64,000 nucleotides of DNA from Certhia americana (taxonomy: Eukaryota > Chordata > Aves > Passeriformes > Certhiidae): NCBI GenBank assembly GCA_018697195.1, contig CM031859.1, positions 56,484,779-56,548,778 on the forward strand. The letters are read 5' to 3'. The notes beneath the pieces are model-generated. The model was given only the letters and a program-made list of their open reading frames with translations. It did not search any database and had not been told where the DNA came from. The first letter of the stretch is position 1, and each line of letters begins with the position of its first letter. This document shows positions 39,476-51,300 of this stretch, one piece after another. The translations under genes were made by a program, and so were the position numbers.

Positions 39476-41689
39476 CTGAAGAAGACCGAGGGATCACATT
39501 ACTGCTCATTTCCTCAAGTTTTGGCACACCATAAAGGCATAATACTTCTTTAAGTAGAGTCCTAGAGAGATGACTTAAGTAGTGAAGGGAAAAATGGTTA
39601 TGAAAGTATTTTGACTTGGAACCATTACCTAAGATTAGGGAGATTTTCTCTGTTGATCTGTATGGAAATTGTATGTGTCTGACTTCATTGGTCATATTGG
39701 TGTAAAAGGGGTTTCTAATGGCCAGAATCTGACTTGTGATATTTGTGCATGTCTTTTTTCCCTGGAGGCGATCAGTATTAATGTAACTGTCTTTAGGCTG
39801 ACATACATGCAAAATGATTTTTTTTTTTGATCAACTTCAAGTCATCATCAGCTTATCTAAAATCTGTTATCTACTGTTATTTGTTACAATATGTATTTGA
39901 ATACAGTACGTTATAAATGCAGTCCTTTCCTGGAGAACTGACCTTTGTTATCTGGGTATGTCAGCAATTTGAAGACGCTTTTTTTTTTTTTTCCCCCCTC
40001 CACAGTTTGATTCAGGAAGAGAAGTGGGAAGCTAGACAGGTTTTTCAGCAGTTTCAAATAAATTCTTAGTGACCATAGGCTTTTTCAACTGCAAGTCAAG
40101 GGGAAGTTCTGAAAACATTTTTAAAATAATGTTGTGTTTGTTGTGGTTTTTCTAAAACTTTTGCTTTGCCTTCCTTTTCCCCTTTTCCCTCCTTACATTC
40201 ATTTTTGGAATGTTGTTCTTATAAGAATAAGTAAAGACTTTTTTTTTGGATGCAATTTCATACTTTATGGCAGATACCACAACTCTCCTTAGTGTGTCAG
40301 ACAATGTCCGTTGGCGCATGTTCAGCAAGTGGCCTGAGAAACAATGTTTTCTCTGTTGACATTAAAGTATTATTTCAGCAGTGAGACTGTATTTTAGTAA
40401 AAAAAAATATGTATAGATACTTGATTCCTTACTGCTAATGAGAAAGATACTTTTTCAGTAATGTGTTTATCAGATAAATATTGAACATCAAAGCAGAAAT
40501 ATGAATACTGCAAAATTACAAGTACTGCTATTTCATTCTTAGTTCAGCTTTATTATGTATGCAGAGTATGGGGTAAAATTCTAATGACATGATTGCATGA
40601 TATTTCTTGTAAAATTTCTTTTTCTGAGACAAAATGCAAGAAGCATAACTGATGAACATCTATCCCATGTTTCATCATCATTGTGTAATATATGATAAAG
40701 TCCTTATTTTAAATATTGCTATTAAAACATTGTGGACATTAATAACTTTATTAATTTCCTTTAAGTATTTTTGTGGTTTAGTATAAGATACCATTTCAAA
40801 ATCACTGAGGAAAAGAAAATAGTATTGTTTCTATTTTAGAGATCATGGATGGGATAAATATAAGATTAGTAGAATTTAGTCTTTTGAGACCTATTTTTCT
40901 CAGCATTTAGCATTATACAGCACTTCATACATTCATATTTAACCCTGAGGCTTAAGTGCCAATCTTAACTTCACCTCCTATTTACACAGGAAGTTAAAAC
41001 TTACAAATGAGTGTATTTAAAGTAGGATGATGAAATAATTTAAGAGATATTACTCTTAAGATTCCAAGGCTAATATTTTTATCATCTGTCAAGTTGTAAA
41101 TATTTTGATTATATACTGGCAGAGACAGTATCTGTTATTTGCAAAATAAAAAAGATGAGGGGTTAACTATAGTCTGTCTTCAGTTCTATGCTAAGCTTTA
41201 GACAACATTTTCAAGGAAGGAGGGACTAAAAACTAGGTGATAAAGAAAAAATGAGTTAAAATAAACCCAAATTTTTGTTGTGCACAGTAATCTGATTATT
41301 TCTTTGATAATATGTTTTCCAGACTAAGAATGTTTGATCAACATTAGTTGAACCATTTGGGGAAAAATCACAGAAAAAGTATTAAAAGTATTAGACTGCT
41401 GAAGATTAAAATCCTTAAATCATAAGGTCTGCAGTAACTGAACTGTACAGTTTACTCATTTGTAAAGCAGAATTGTAATGCTATAAAATGAAAGGCAAGT
41501 AATACTGTCAATTTTCCCTAAAAAATGAGATCTCCTTACCTGAAGTCAACTAAAGGATACTTCAAGACAGGTGTACTTAGATGTACTTAGGTGTTTGCAG
41601 GCACACATCAGTGTAGTAGTTGTTCATTGGATGGTTATGAATGGATGCCATTAGTGCAGCTGTAATTGACTCAATATGCTCAGGCGTTT
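39476..41689. other. Non-coding interval without recognised genes
   Basis: No supported gene. A minus-strand 137-codon frame at 39399-39812 starts in unique DNA and runs into the CR1 endonuclease remnant, so I regard it as chance. The interval has a T14-C6 polypyrimidine run at 39979-39998 and is otherwise ordinary AT-rich sequence. Confidence 0.6.
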
Positions 41690-42200
41690 CAGTGGATATT
41701 TAAGAGTACAAAAATATATATGGATATACTGCAGATGGTCCAGCAAGGGCTGCAGCAGTGATTCAGGGACTGGGGCATCTAAAGGGGTAGAAGAAACTGT
41801 TTCTCTGCAGCTTGGGGTGAAGTCTGAGGAGTTCTCGTCAATGTGTATGAGTACCTGATGGGAGGCAGCTCTAAACACATATTAAATAGGCAGAAAGGAG
41901 GTGGAGCCAGATTCTTCTCACTGATACCCAAGGACAGGAGGTGGTGGGCACAAACTGAAACATGAGAAATTCTACATAAATGCAGAAAAAAGCTTTTCTT
42001 AAAGTAAGGGGGTAGTCAAGCACTGTAATGGGCTGCCCAGAGAGGTTGTGGAGCCTCTACCTGTGGAGATATTAAAAGTCTGGCTCTGTACAGTCTAAGC
42101 AACATGCTCTGGCTGCCCCTGCTTGAGCGGGGGGGGGTTGGACTAATGAATCTGTCAAGGTCTCTTTCCCTTAGTGAGTCTCATATCCTGGGATGTAGAG
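41690..42200 (+). repeat. CR1 LINE 3' end
   Basis: Sense-strand CR1. The 'gatggtccagcaagggctgcagcagtgattcagggactgg' region at about 41735 corresponds to the ORF2 C-terminal ERVQRR...LEHL part. Then come 'gtgtatgagtacctgatgggaggcag' (about 41842), 'ggtgggcacaaactgaaacatgag' (about 41942), 'gggctgcccagagaggttgtggagcctc' (about 42030), 'ctgcttgagcgggggggggttggacta' (about 42119) and a decayed terminal segment. It is 5'-truncated, with frameshifts throughout. It has the same orientation and similar subfamily features as the 24.15 kb fragment. A minus-strand frame at 41651-41878 is antisense to it. Confidence 0.9.
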
Positions 42201-43619
42201 AAATATCTGTTCAATGTATAAGGTTTTGCGTTACATTTTATGCAATTTTTGTTCAGGTCACACATGTGCTAGAAAATTGGTTTAGAAGATGAGCAAAAAA
42301 ATTATAAACTGTAATTTGAAAGGAAGAAATCTGGAAGAGATATGAGAGATATGACAGAATACTCTGAATCCAGGACTGTAATCTTCAGGTAATGGATAGT
42401 GCTATTTAAGCTAAAAGGCAGTAACCAAGCTGAGAGATGATATGAATGTAGAGGTTCTTAAAATATGTGCAGTGAGATTCAAGAATAATTTTCCTCTTAG
42501 ACTGAGAGATTTTAGCTGGTAAGAACAATCTACTTTAATCAAAATGAAGTAAAATTTCACAGAAAAGCTGAAGATCCTTCTAACTTACAGATCAAACTCC
42601 ACTGTTTTGAACTCTGCTTGAGAATACAGAGGTATTTGAAATGATCAGTAAAAGGATAATGGATATACTTTTCTCAGTGTTGTCCTTGGGAACATCACAG
42701 ATTATCTATGGAAAAATGTATCCTATGTAAAGCACAGCAAATCACTGCAATAAATTTTATCCCAAACTGTTGTAAGAAGCTGAAGATATGAAAAGAGATG
42801 TGCACAGCCTTAATTTCTGGCAGTGTCTATAGACTTTCTATAATGCAGTTCTATAATGCTTCTTAAATAATATTTTGTTAGAGCCAGATGCTTAACTGTA
42901 TGAAGTGGTAAGAATTGCAGTATGCAGGACAGAACTATTCCATGTGTATCACTACAGGACACTTGACGAAAATAATTAGGTTTATTAGAAGGACTTTTGG
43001 TTAGCTAAACATTTGTGCTTGACGGGATTTGCATAAACAGATATGAGCTTAGAATTATTCTCTGCACATGAAAATATTTGCCTGCTAACATTCCAAGATA
43101 ATGTGCTGAATCTAGGGTCAGTTCTGGTGCACTCTAACCAAGTGTTGTTGAAAAGAAAAGGCACTTTTGCACTTTTCTCCTTGTTTTGTACTGAGACTGT
43201 GCAGCCTCTGGACAGACCTTGGCTATTTGCACATTATGAACAGCACAGCCTAATTAGAGCACACAGCAGTAATTGGGAGCCTATAGGATAAGACAAACTG
43301 AATACGTGAAAGTTGTGTTGTGGCTTCTTCTTTCTACACTGAAAAGCTCAAAGATAATAATGCACCTTCCCTTCCTTTTAGCCCAACCATCTTGCTAGTA
43401 GGGAGAAGGGTAAGAACCATGAGAGAAGGAAATGCATATGCTCCCGCTAATAATTTCCCTGCCTTCAGTTAATTTAGGGATTTAAGAAGCTAGGTCAGGC
43501 TTTTGAGTATTGAGCTGATCTTCTCAGCTTTCTCTATGTCCCTTAGAATCCAAGTAAATTTAGAACATCTGGAAAATAATTTAGCAATGAGCTCTCTGTT
43601 ATATGAAGAATTATCTATG
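42201..43619. other. Non-coding interval without recognised genes
   Basis: Unique-looking AT-rich sequence. I see no gene, element or notable repeat. Confidence 0.6.
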
Positions 43620-44100
43620 GTTGTTTTGAAGCTGAGTCTTAGTGACTTCATTTCATGCTCTGTGGTTCTTTTACTGGTAAAGAGTCAAAATTCACCCATT
43701 TTTCTCCATGTCATTCATAATGTGGCTGATCTCTGTCATACTTCTTCTAATGTGCCTCTTTTCATTTAAGAGTGCAATCCCAGTTTACTTAATTCTTCAT
43801 CCTCATAAAAAGGAGACATTATGCATGTTCTCCAGACCTTTTGACATCCTTGGTTATTTTAAATCTTTTGTGTCCTTGCGTATACTGCTTAGAAAGAAGG
43901 GACAAAATCTGCAAACTGTATTCCAGGTATAGAAAAACCCATGGATTTATGGCAGAATTCTTTGTTGGCCATTTCCAATCATAATGTATGAAGTTAGATT
44001 TGAGAGTGTACCACTCATTATTGTAACTTAATTACTTAATTCTGGATTTTTTTAGCAGCCCTGAGTAGAGTTAATATGGCTCTGGCAATTTTTAAATTTT
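43620..44100 (-). repeat. Ancient CR1/L3-like LINE 3' region
   Basis: The plus strand reads as a heavily diverged antisense CR1-type 3' region. 'gtggctgatctctgtcatacttctt' (about 43721) corresponds to the common 'gatctctgtcatgtccctc' block. 'tttacttaattcttcatcctcata' (about 43784), 'gttctccagaccttttgacatccttgg' (about 43829), 'actgtattccaggtatag' (about 43916) and 'cccatggatttat' (about 43939) follow in the order expected for old amniote CR1/L3 copies. Divergence is greater than in any other CR1 in the window. The element is on the minus strand and inactive. Confidence 0.6.
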
Positions 44101-45464
44101 TTATTCAGTATTTCATATCTTTCTATAGCCTGTTCTACACTCAGCAGCATTTCAGGCAGATCTTTTCCTGAGTAGCTCACAAAGCAAGTTCATGCTTCCT
44201 TTAAAAGCTGTCTACTTATTCCATGTACTTCTGCAAAGGGCTGCTCTTCTTTCTCTACTTGCTGTTTTTTGTGCCCTGATCTCCAGACAGTCTTTGGCAG
44301 GCATCTGCTCCAGTTGTGCCACAAGAACAACGTAGTGCTAGATGTGCTTTAGTTGTTTCTCAATCACTTTTTTGGCCTGCCTTACAGTGTGCTTGCACCT
44401 AATCTCCCACAGCTCATCAGACTTTCTGTTTTCTTTCTTTAGACAGGACTTCAGCCTTCGGAAACCTTTCTTGCATATAATCTACTCCCTTTCCTTCCTA
44501 GCTTCCCTCTACCCTTCCTCAAGCCTTTCCTGAAGTGGCTTGTTTCCAGAGATGGTGTCCTCAAGGAGCCGCTTCTAAGGACTTGGTTATCTCAGCTCTC
44601 CCTGTGTATTTTTTAAAGTGACTCTTTATTTTTATGTCCTCTTGGATCTGAGGGCATTGTGGTGTGTATTTAGAATTTCATGCCTCTGCAGAGATGCTGT
44701 CTGTAGGTATGGAATTGTTGCTGTTCTACATGGGCTGTTTAAGCATGCAAGATATTTGAACCAAGTCACTCCATCTTTTATTGAGGACTGTGCAACTATT
44801 TGCTCCATGAAACAATAATTAAAGGTGTCATTTATTTGGTCACTCTGTTATAGCCTGATACATTTTTTGTACCTACACAGATAGCCATAATCTGACATTA
44901 TTTTCATATTACTGCATGTGTTTCCTCATGTCCCTGAGCACATCAGGGACTATGTCACCATTCCAACAGCAGACTCCCAGACTCCCATTCATCCATTTTG
45001 TGTAGGCTTGATATTTCTATCCCTAGAGTATGTTCTGCTTTTTGAAGTATTTAGCTGTTCTATTTGTTTTCATTAGGCTCTCTAAACTACAAAAGTACCC
45101 TATCTGCTTCTGATTAAGCTGGTTGCTTTACTTTCTCCTCTTTATTTTGCGTGCTAGTGTCAGGGGTTATACACTAGTTTCCAATATGCCCAGGGTGTCC
45201 ATGCCTTACTTTTGGGCTAGGTATGGCAATGCTGTTGCCATATTTCTTATGCCTTCCAGTACTCATGTGGAATCATGTGTACCAACTTTTTTGTTTCTTT
45301 GGCACTCTGTTTAAAGTGCCAGCTTGTTTTCTTTTTGCTGGTTTGACAACTCCTGTCCTCTGATACTGATTGTGCTGAATTTTCTCTTCATCATCTGTTA
45401 CAGAGGTGTTGCCTCATATTGTGTGGTATTTTCCCAACCTTTTCCCACATTGGTATTTTCTTAC
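44101..45464 (-). repeat. Possible 5' continuation of the ancient CR1/L3-like copy
   Basis: Adjacent sequence keeps the same T-rich, antisense-LINE texture. Near 45140-45190 a 'ctctttattttgcgtgctagtgtcaggggttatacactag' stretch resembles the antisense of the CR1 endonuclease start (consensus around NKQE and LKCLYANA), which is where the 5' part of ORF2 should be. I cannot align the part between, so the reverse transcriptase region is unconfirmed. If correct, the element would span nearly 1.9 kb, the longest in the window. Confidence 0.3.
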
Positions 45465-45492
45465 TTTTTTTTTTTTTTTTTAAAAAAAAAAA
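45465..45492. repeat. T17-A11 self-complementary run
   Basis: Seventeen T directly followed by eleven A. The arms can pair, and an alternative is a slippage product. Similar but shorter T/A junctions occur at 8349-8368 and 12492-12510. Confidence 0.9.
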
Positions 45493-45892
45493 GATTTCTC
45501 ATGATCATTTTTCTTAGCTTTAAGCACCAGTTGATTGGTTCCTGCTTTCTTCAGCTGAAGGTTCCTTTATTTTGATGAAGCAGCCTCAATTTCTAATGAT
45601 TATGAACCTTGGTTCTTTCTTTCTTCCATATTCTGATGTATGTGTAAAACTTGGTTCTCCATTTCTCATTTGGATTCTGAGCAGAATACTGTGAGCATTC
45701 AGAAAATGCCACCACCAAAATCCTGGTCCTTTACTGGTTTCATGGGAACCTGTATTTTTGTCTGTCTCAATTCAGCTATTTCTTAGGATCGTGCATTATC
45801 TGCATAAAAATATACATGAGTGTTTCCTGACCACCTTCTTTCTCAGAAATACTGCTCTGGATTTCCATGGATCCCTGACTTAGGAGGGATTT

Positions 45893-45916
45893 AAAAAAAA
45901 AAAAAAAAAAAAAAAA
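45893..45916. repeat. Poly(A) run, 24 nt
   Basis: Uninterrupted run of 24 A. I looked upstream for a retroposed gene or SINE body and found none that I recognise, and there is no AATAAA signal close to it. Confidence 0.9.
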
Positions 45917-46614
45917 GCCCAACAAAGCAACCTTTTCTCTTTTCCCCACGATTGTCTGATATGCACAGACAGACAGCAAATTTCCAGTCACCTTTAAGTG
46001 TCTTGCAGGAGAGTGATAGCAAGCTTTTCAGCATGAGTGGCCTTGTTCTGAAATAGTCTCTTCTTTTCCTACATGTATAATGCTTTTGGTAGTAAAATCA
46101 TCTTACTGCTGCATGAATATCTCAGATTTTACCATAGTTCATGGAGGATTATGATAATTTAGGAAAGGAAAAGCTGGAAAAGGGTCTGAAGAATAAAATG
46201 AAAACTTGTTACTTAGGCAAACAAGGTCAGAAGAATATGTACAGAGGGAAAATGGAAATGTATCACCAAAAGCTAACTTGATTCCTATTTAACTTTTCTT
46301 AGTGAATTAATTAATCTTGATGCATTTAAATCTAGAAGTAAAAATACAGCTGTCTCTTTCTTTAAACCTTTAGTAACCAAATAGTGACAGTAAGCAGGTG
46401 TCTTCCCAGTATTATCAATATTCATTGTTTCAATACCACCTGATACATAGCAACTGCCTCCTTTTTGCATGACTCTTTGGTGAAAATAATTTGCCAAAGC
46501 TTCTTTCTGAATTCTAGGTAATTATACAACTAGATATTCCGCACTGGCAGATGAAAAAATGGATATATTTTTAACTTCATTTCCACCACTCTTACTCATG
46601 TAAATAATATGTGC

Positions 46615-46642
46615 ATTCCTGAGGTAATATTCCTGAGGTAGT
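46615..46642. repeat. 14-bp imperfect tandem duplication
   Basis: ATTCCTGAGGTAAT is followed directly by ATTCCTGAGGTAGT, a single mismatch. Probably a slippage duplication. Confidence 0.8.
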
Positions 46643-48129
46643 GTGTAGGAATAATGGGAAGGAATCCATGTAGGTCCATCTTGTAAGAACCTGTGGAATA
46701 ATGGGAATTTTGCTGTGTGCTGTTGAGTGCCCTGAAGAGTTATCTGTGGGAAGGGTATCTCTGGTTTGACATTTTTCTCAATTCATTTTCTCTTGCTTGT
46801 TTTCATGTACGTGGTGCATGTAACTTCCTATTTTCCAGGGAGAAGGTATAACTCTTGTACCAACTCTTATCTCTTACGCCCTTCCCCACTTTTTATTGTG
46901 GGTGAGGAACATACTACTTGCAAAAAATTAAATAGAGTTATCAGACACAGGAAGAGAAATTTAGGACAGAAAGTATGTGAGAAAGAAGTAAAATATGGCT
47001 AGAACAGCACAAATATCCGGAATCATGATAGTGAATATAACATAGAAACTTCCTCAGATTATAGCAAAAGGAGAAGGAGGTGTGGACTTTGCATGAGCTT
47101 TTTCTTTTGGTTAGATTATCCCTTTTGGTTGTCAAGTGTTTGTGCTCCTGTCCCAGGGCATGGTCATGGCTGAGCAGACCCCAGTTTGGGTCTGTCTCTG
47201 TCCTGTTATGGTGCATGAAGGAAATTCTTGTGACAGGTTGCCATTTCTCTTTCCTGTGCTCCAGGGCTCAGATAGCCATGTATTGTTATGCCCCTGGTTT
47301 CATTTCTCCTAGCACTTGCCCTTGTTTAATTTTAATCATAGTGTTCAGCACTGTTTGCAAACATGAAGCCGTTATGTCTTCTGTCCTCTTGAATGTGAGA
47401 ATGTCATTATGACCGTGGGTCACTCTGGGCTGCCTGTCACCTGTGGCTGTGGAAATGAGTTACTGCAACCTGGGCCAGGTTTAGCTGGGCCCTCAGAAGT
47501 TGTGTCTATATTAAGCGATACTCTTGCTTTTATGGTGTTGTTTCTGCCCTTTATGTTTGCCCACAAGTTTTGCAAAACTTTTTAGGTTCTTTTAATAATC
47601 ACTTGGAACAAGTTTTTAGCTTTTAGAGTTTCCAGAAGAATTAATTTACACTTGATTTAGAGAGGATTCCTTTTAGGAAATGGCTCAGGATGTCATGTGA
47701 ACATGTCAGGTTTCTACAATGTGAGAAGCTAGAGGAAAGACTCTTCTTGTGCTCTGAGAACAGTGTTCACAAGGGTACATATGCAAAGCTGAAATCTGTA
47801 GATGATACAGAGACATTATGGCATTATAGCATGATTCCCTCCAGTCTGAGATTTCTCTGGTTTTGATAAACTAGTTAAAAATACATCACATAGGCTGGCT
47901 AATTCTTGCCCATGTACTTGGCTTTTAAAGAGAAGCTTTTTTCCTATGTGTTTTCATCAATGGATGTGGAACAATTCTAAAAAGCTTTTCTCACATAGGT
48001 GAGATGCAATCTGCTTATAACTTGCTGCCCTTTAATCTGTGAGATCAAAGTGATTTTATTTCATCTCTAAAACAAAAGTTAGGTAGTATACAAGGCTTAG
48101 TAGTTTAGTTAGAATGAACTCCAGGAATA

Positions 48130-48320
48130 AAAGAAAGGCCATACTGGGTCAGACTACATATTTATGTAGGATGAAGTCCTGTCTCCAGCAGTGGTAAAAG
48201 GGGATGCATATTTAAATATATGAGAATGTGATCAATTTATTATAATATTCCCGAAGAATGCACCTTCTCTATCCAGCAGCTTAGAGGCTTCCTGAGTTAG
48301 CATCGGTATCTTTCTTCTCC
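48130..48320. repeat. Ancient amniote interspersed repeat, CR1/L3-related
   Basis: The stretch opens with 'ggccatactgggtcagact' (48137-48155), continues 'gaagtcctgtctccagcagtgg' (about 48173) and closes with 'ctctatccagcagcttagaggcttcctgagtta' (about 48267). These three blocks, in this order, are the hallmark of an old repeat shared by birds, reptiles and mammals that is usually classed with CR1/L3-type LINEs. I recognise the family by its landmark text but cannot name the subfamily or fix the strand of the parent element. Confidence 0.55.
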
Positions 48321-51300
48321 AGTGTATTATCAGCAGTGTGAATAAGGGGTGGCCTGACAGACAAAAAAGGAATGAAAAGTTGAATGCCAAGTTTAGTGAC
48401 TGTAATCAAGGAAGATGGCAGAACTCTCCCAATTTTGAAATGAAGGAAAAGATTCAGTGCATGATGCTGGCCAAATTACAGTGCAAGGGAAACAAGGTGC
48501 ACTGTCAGACTAGGCCTCTGTGTAGGCTTCTGAAGACTGTTCTTTAAATAAACTGAAATGCTAGAGCTTTGCAATTAAGAGTAATGGTATTGTGCAAAGG
48601 GCACTATGTGCAGACATATGTGAGTGGGGTTCATATTTTGTATTTTTTCTTCTGTGTTAATGACTCCACTTGTAAACTGTGAGAATGAAGGTGACATCTC
48701 ATTTCAGAGGAGGAAAGTTCCAGCATCTCCCGTGGCAATTTCTACCTGAGAGACTTTCTTTATAGGAGGCCAGTTAGGCTAGTGTACCTTTGCCAGTTAT
48801 CTTAGGAGCTGTCGATGTCTACCCTACACTCCTCCAACCCATAAAGTTGACATTTCTGCTGCCAGCACTACTGTGCTCCAGAGTTCTGAGATTTATTTCC
48901 AGTAAAAGGGATGCTTTTAAAACTGTGTTCACTGATAAATCACATTCTATAGGTGATATTATACATGAGGATGATTCAACATTGTAATTGGGCAGAAGTA
49001 TCTTCCAAAACCCACTGACAGTGCTGAATGAGAAAAAAGCATAGGCATCACCCATTTTCAGAACAATGGTCATCTAGTGCAGAAAATGTGAAGCTTTCTA
49101 ATTTCATTTATCACTCAACAGTTCTAAATCTGTAAAACTTCACGCTCTTTATCCCTGTTTTCATTTTGGATTCTTGGCACATATCCAAGTACATTGGCTG
49201 GCTACACACCTCCAGGAAGTCTATGTTTCTATACTTTCTCTGTATTTGCTGTCTTTTCTGAAAGCGCTGGAAGAGGATACATAGTATAATGTATTCATGA
49301 AAGTTTTTTACTTCAAATTTGCTGACAGTTCTGACCAATATTCTTAAAAGGTAAAAATTTATTTATTCTCTGTGTAAGAGGTTACATTTGCAAACCAGAC
49401 TTGTGGTTAATAAGTTATTATCTACCACTTAGCCCCTCCCTGCCCTGTCCAAAAGAATGCCAACATCCATTGTTGTTTAAATATACAGCTGGTAGAACCA
49501 CAATACTTAGAGTTTGATAGCTAAGTCCTGAAATGATTTTTCAAATTTTATAACATTTTTTGTCCTTATATTAATTTAAAATTATTAATTTATGACATTC
49601 AAATTTCCTGCAATACACTGTGATAAGAATATTCTTTAAGTAAATACTCTAAGACGGCTTTTCCAGTGGGGAAATCAAAGGTAAGTGCAAGTAATTCACA
49701 TCTACCTATTCCTATTTGGATGGTTGCCCATTTTCCTATGCAACATAGCTCAGCATATTGCCTTTTTAAAAATATATAACCTTACTGCTTCAGGGCATAC
49801 CACTTTCTGCTTCGTTGCTTTCCTGCAGCAGATCACCCAGAGAATATCCTACTATGTTGAATTTTTTACAAATTTGGATAGAGTAAGAAATTTAACTGCA
49901 AGAATTGTTGTCTTCAGTCATTTAGTTAAAACCTTTAAATTAGTGATATTACCTACTTAATTCCTCCTCACCCTAGAAAACTAACTTTATTTTGATATGG
50001 CTTAAGTAATGTGGAATTTTACCATGGAACAAATATTGCATACTTATTGTGAGTGGATAATTAAATGTGTCTGAGTGTTTTTTTAATAGTTTGGTTTTGG
50101 GGTTTGTTTTTTTTTCCACAGAATTTGTGTTTCAAATGGTAGTGATTCTGATTTATATTCAGTGAATGCCAGTTTTTATCTGCTGTTATACAAATGCCTT
50201 CTACAATTTTTTCTAGAGAGTGTTCCTTTTGTAATTCAAATGGATTTCTTTTCTAACCAACATTACTAGCTCCAGTCTTGTTTCCTAGTTTTCATATTTA
50301 AGGTCTTAAAATGTTCTAATTTAAATTTGAAGCCAAACTGCTAATGTCTTCAATGGGATTAGAATGAATCATCTTAAAACAATGTGCTGTTTCATGTATG
50401 TTTTCTGTTGTCAACACTGAATTTTGTGCTAGTCATAATGCTCTGTCATAAATGCTGGTTGTATGGGCAATTGTAGAAGTCATGCACTACTTTGTCAGCT
50501 GAAAGTATTAATTCTGGGAAAATTTGTTATTAAAATCAGTTAATTCTCTCCTAGTTATTGAGGTATCATTGTGACAAGAATACTTTAGTATTTTCTTTAA
50601 AGTAAAAATGAGCAAACTTCAGAGATTTAGTGAGTTAAGCTAGGAAAATATGAGAATGAATGTGCCTATCTACTGTGGCACATAAGCAAGTAGAGGCAAA
50701 CTTATTTGTAGAGAACTTTTTTCAATCCTATGACAAATACTGTTTTTATTCCCTTTTCCAGCAAAATTTAGTTTACCTGCAAGAAAATTTTCATTCTTCT
50801 GGATGTTTTGGAGCAGGGTTACTCCATATAAATAGGTTCTGGACTTTACAATGATATGTCTACTTCAAAGTAAATAAACCTTTAGGTTGTTCTTATCTTA
50901 TCTTTATGGACCACACCCCTGAACTAATCCAAAATGAGTTCTCACTAGAGTGAGCGTTTCCATCCATACTGCAGTGCTGGATGGGACTCATCACCCATGT
51001 GGCACCAAGGCACAGTTCTTAACATATTTCATGTCCTGGATAGTGAAAGTGTTGTATCTGTGCACCTGGGTGGTAGGATGTGCATTTTTATGCCTGGCTG
51101 CAAGTGAAGATGTAAGTCCCTAGGGTTCGGGGGAATAGAAATACCCTGGAAGGGGAAAAACAAACTGAGAATGTATGCATAGTGCCTGTCTGAAGGGAAC
51201 TCTACAGCAAACAGGGCTGAGAGCTGTGCTTGTGTTTCCTGGGAAACTCAGCTGAATTTGCAGTCCTTGCTATAAGCTGGTTGTATCACTTCAGCAGTGA

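Larger units (their letters stand above)
45493..48129. other. Non-coding interval without recognised genes
   Basis: Contains a run of 24 A (45893-45916) and a two-copy 14-bp imperfect tandem repeat (46615-46642). A 110-codon plus frame at 47080-47412 shows no recognisable domain. No gene or element is supported. Confidence 0.55.

Noticed and set aside
39399..39812. 137-codon minus-strand open frame
   Set aside because: Only its C-terminal 20 or so codons (LKCFYTGAGSRKNKQE region) are recognisable, as CR1 endonuclease. The rest is unique DNA without a domain, so it is a chance extension of a dead LINE.
47080..47412. 110-codon plus-strand frame, cysteine- and leucine-rich
   Set aside because: Composition follows the local T-rich strand. 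No transmembrane topology or family pattern is convincing, and there is no supporting gene context.
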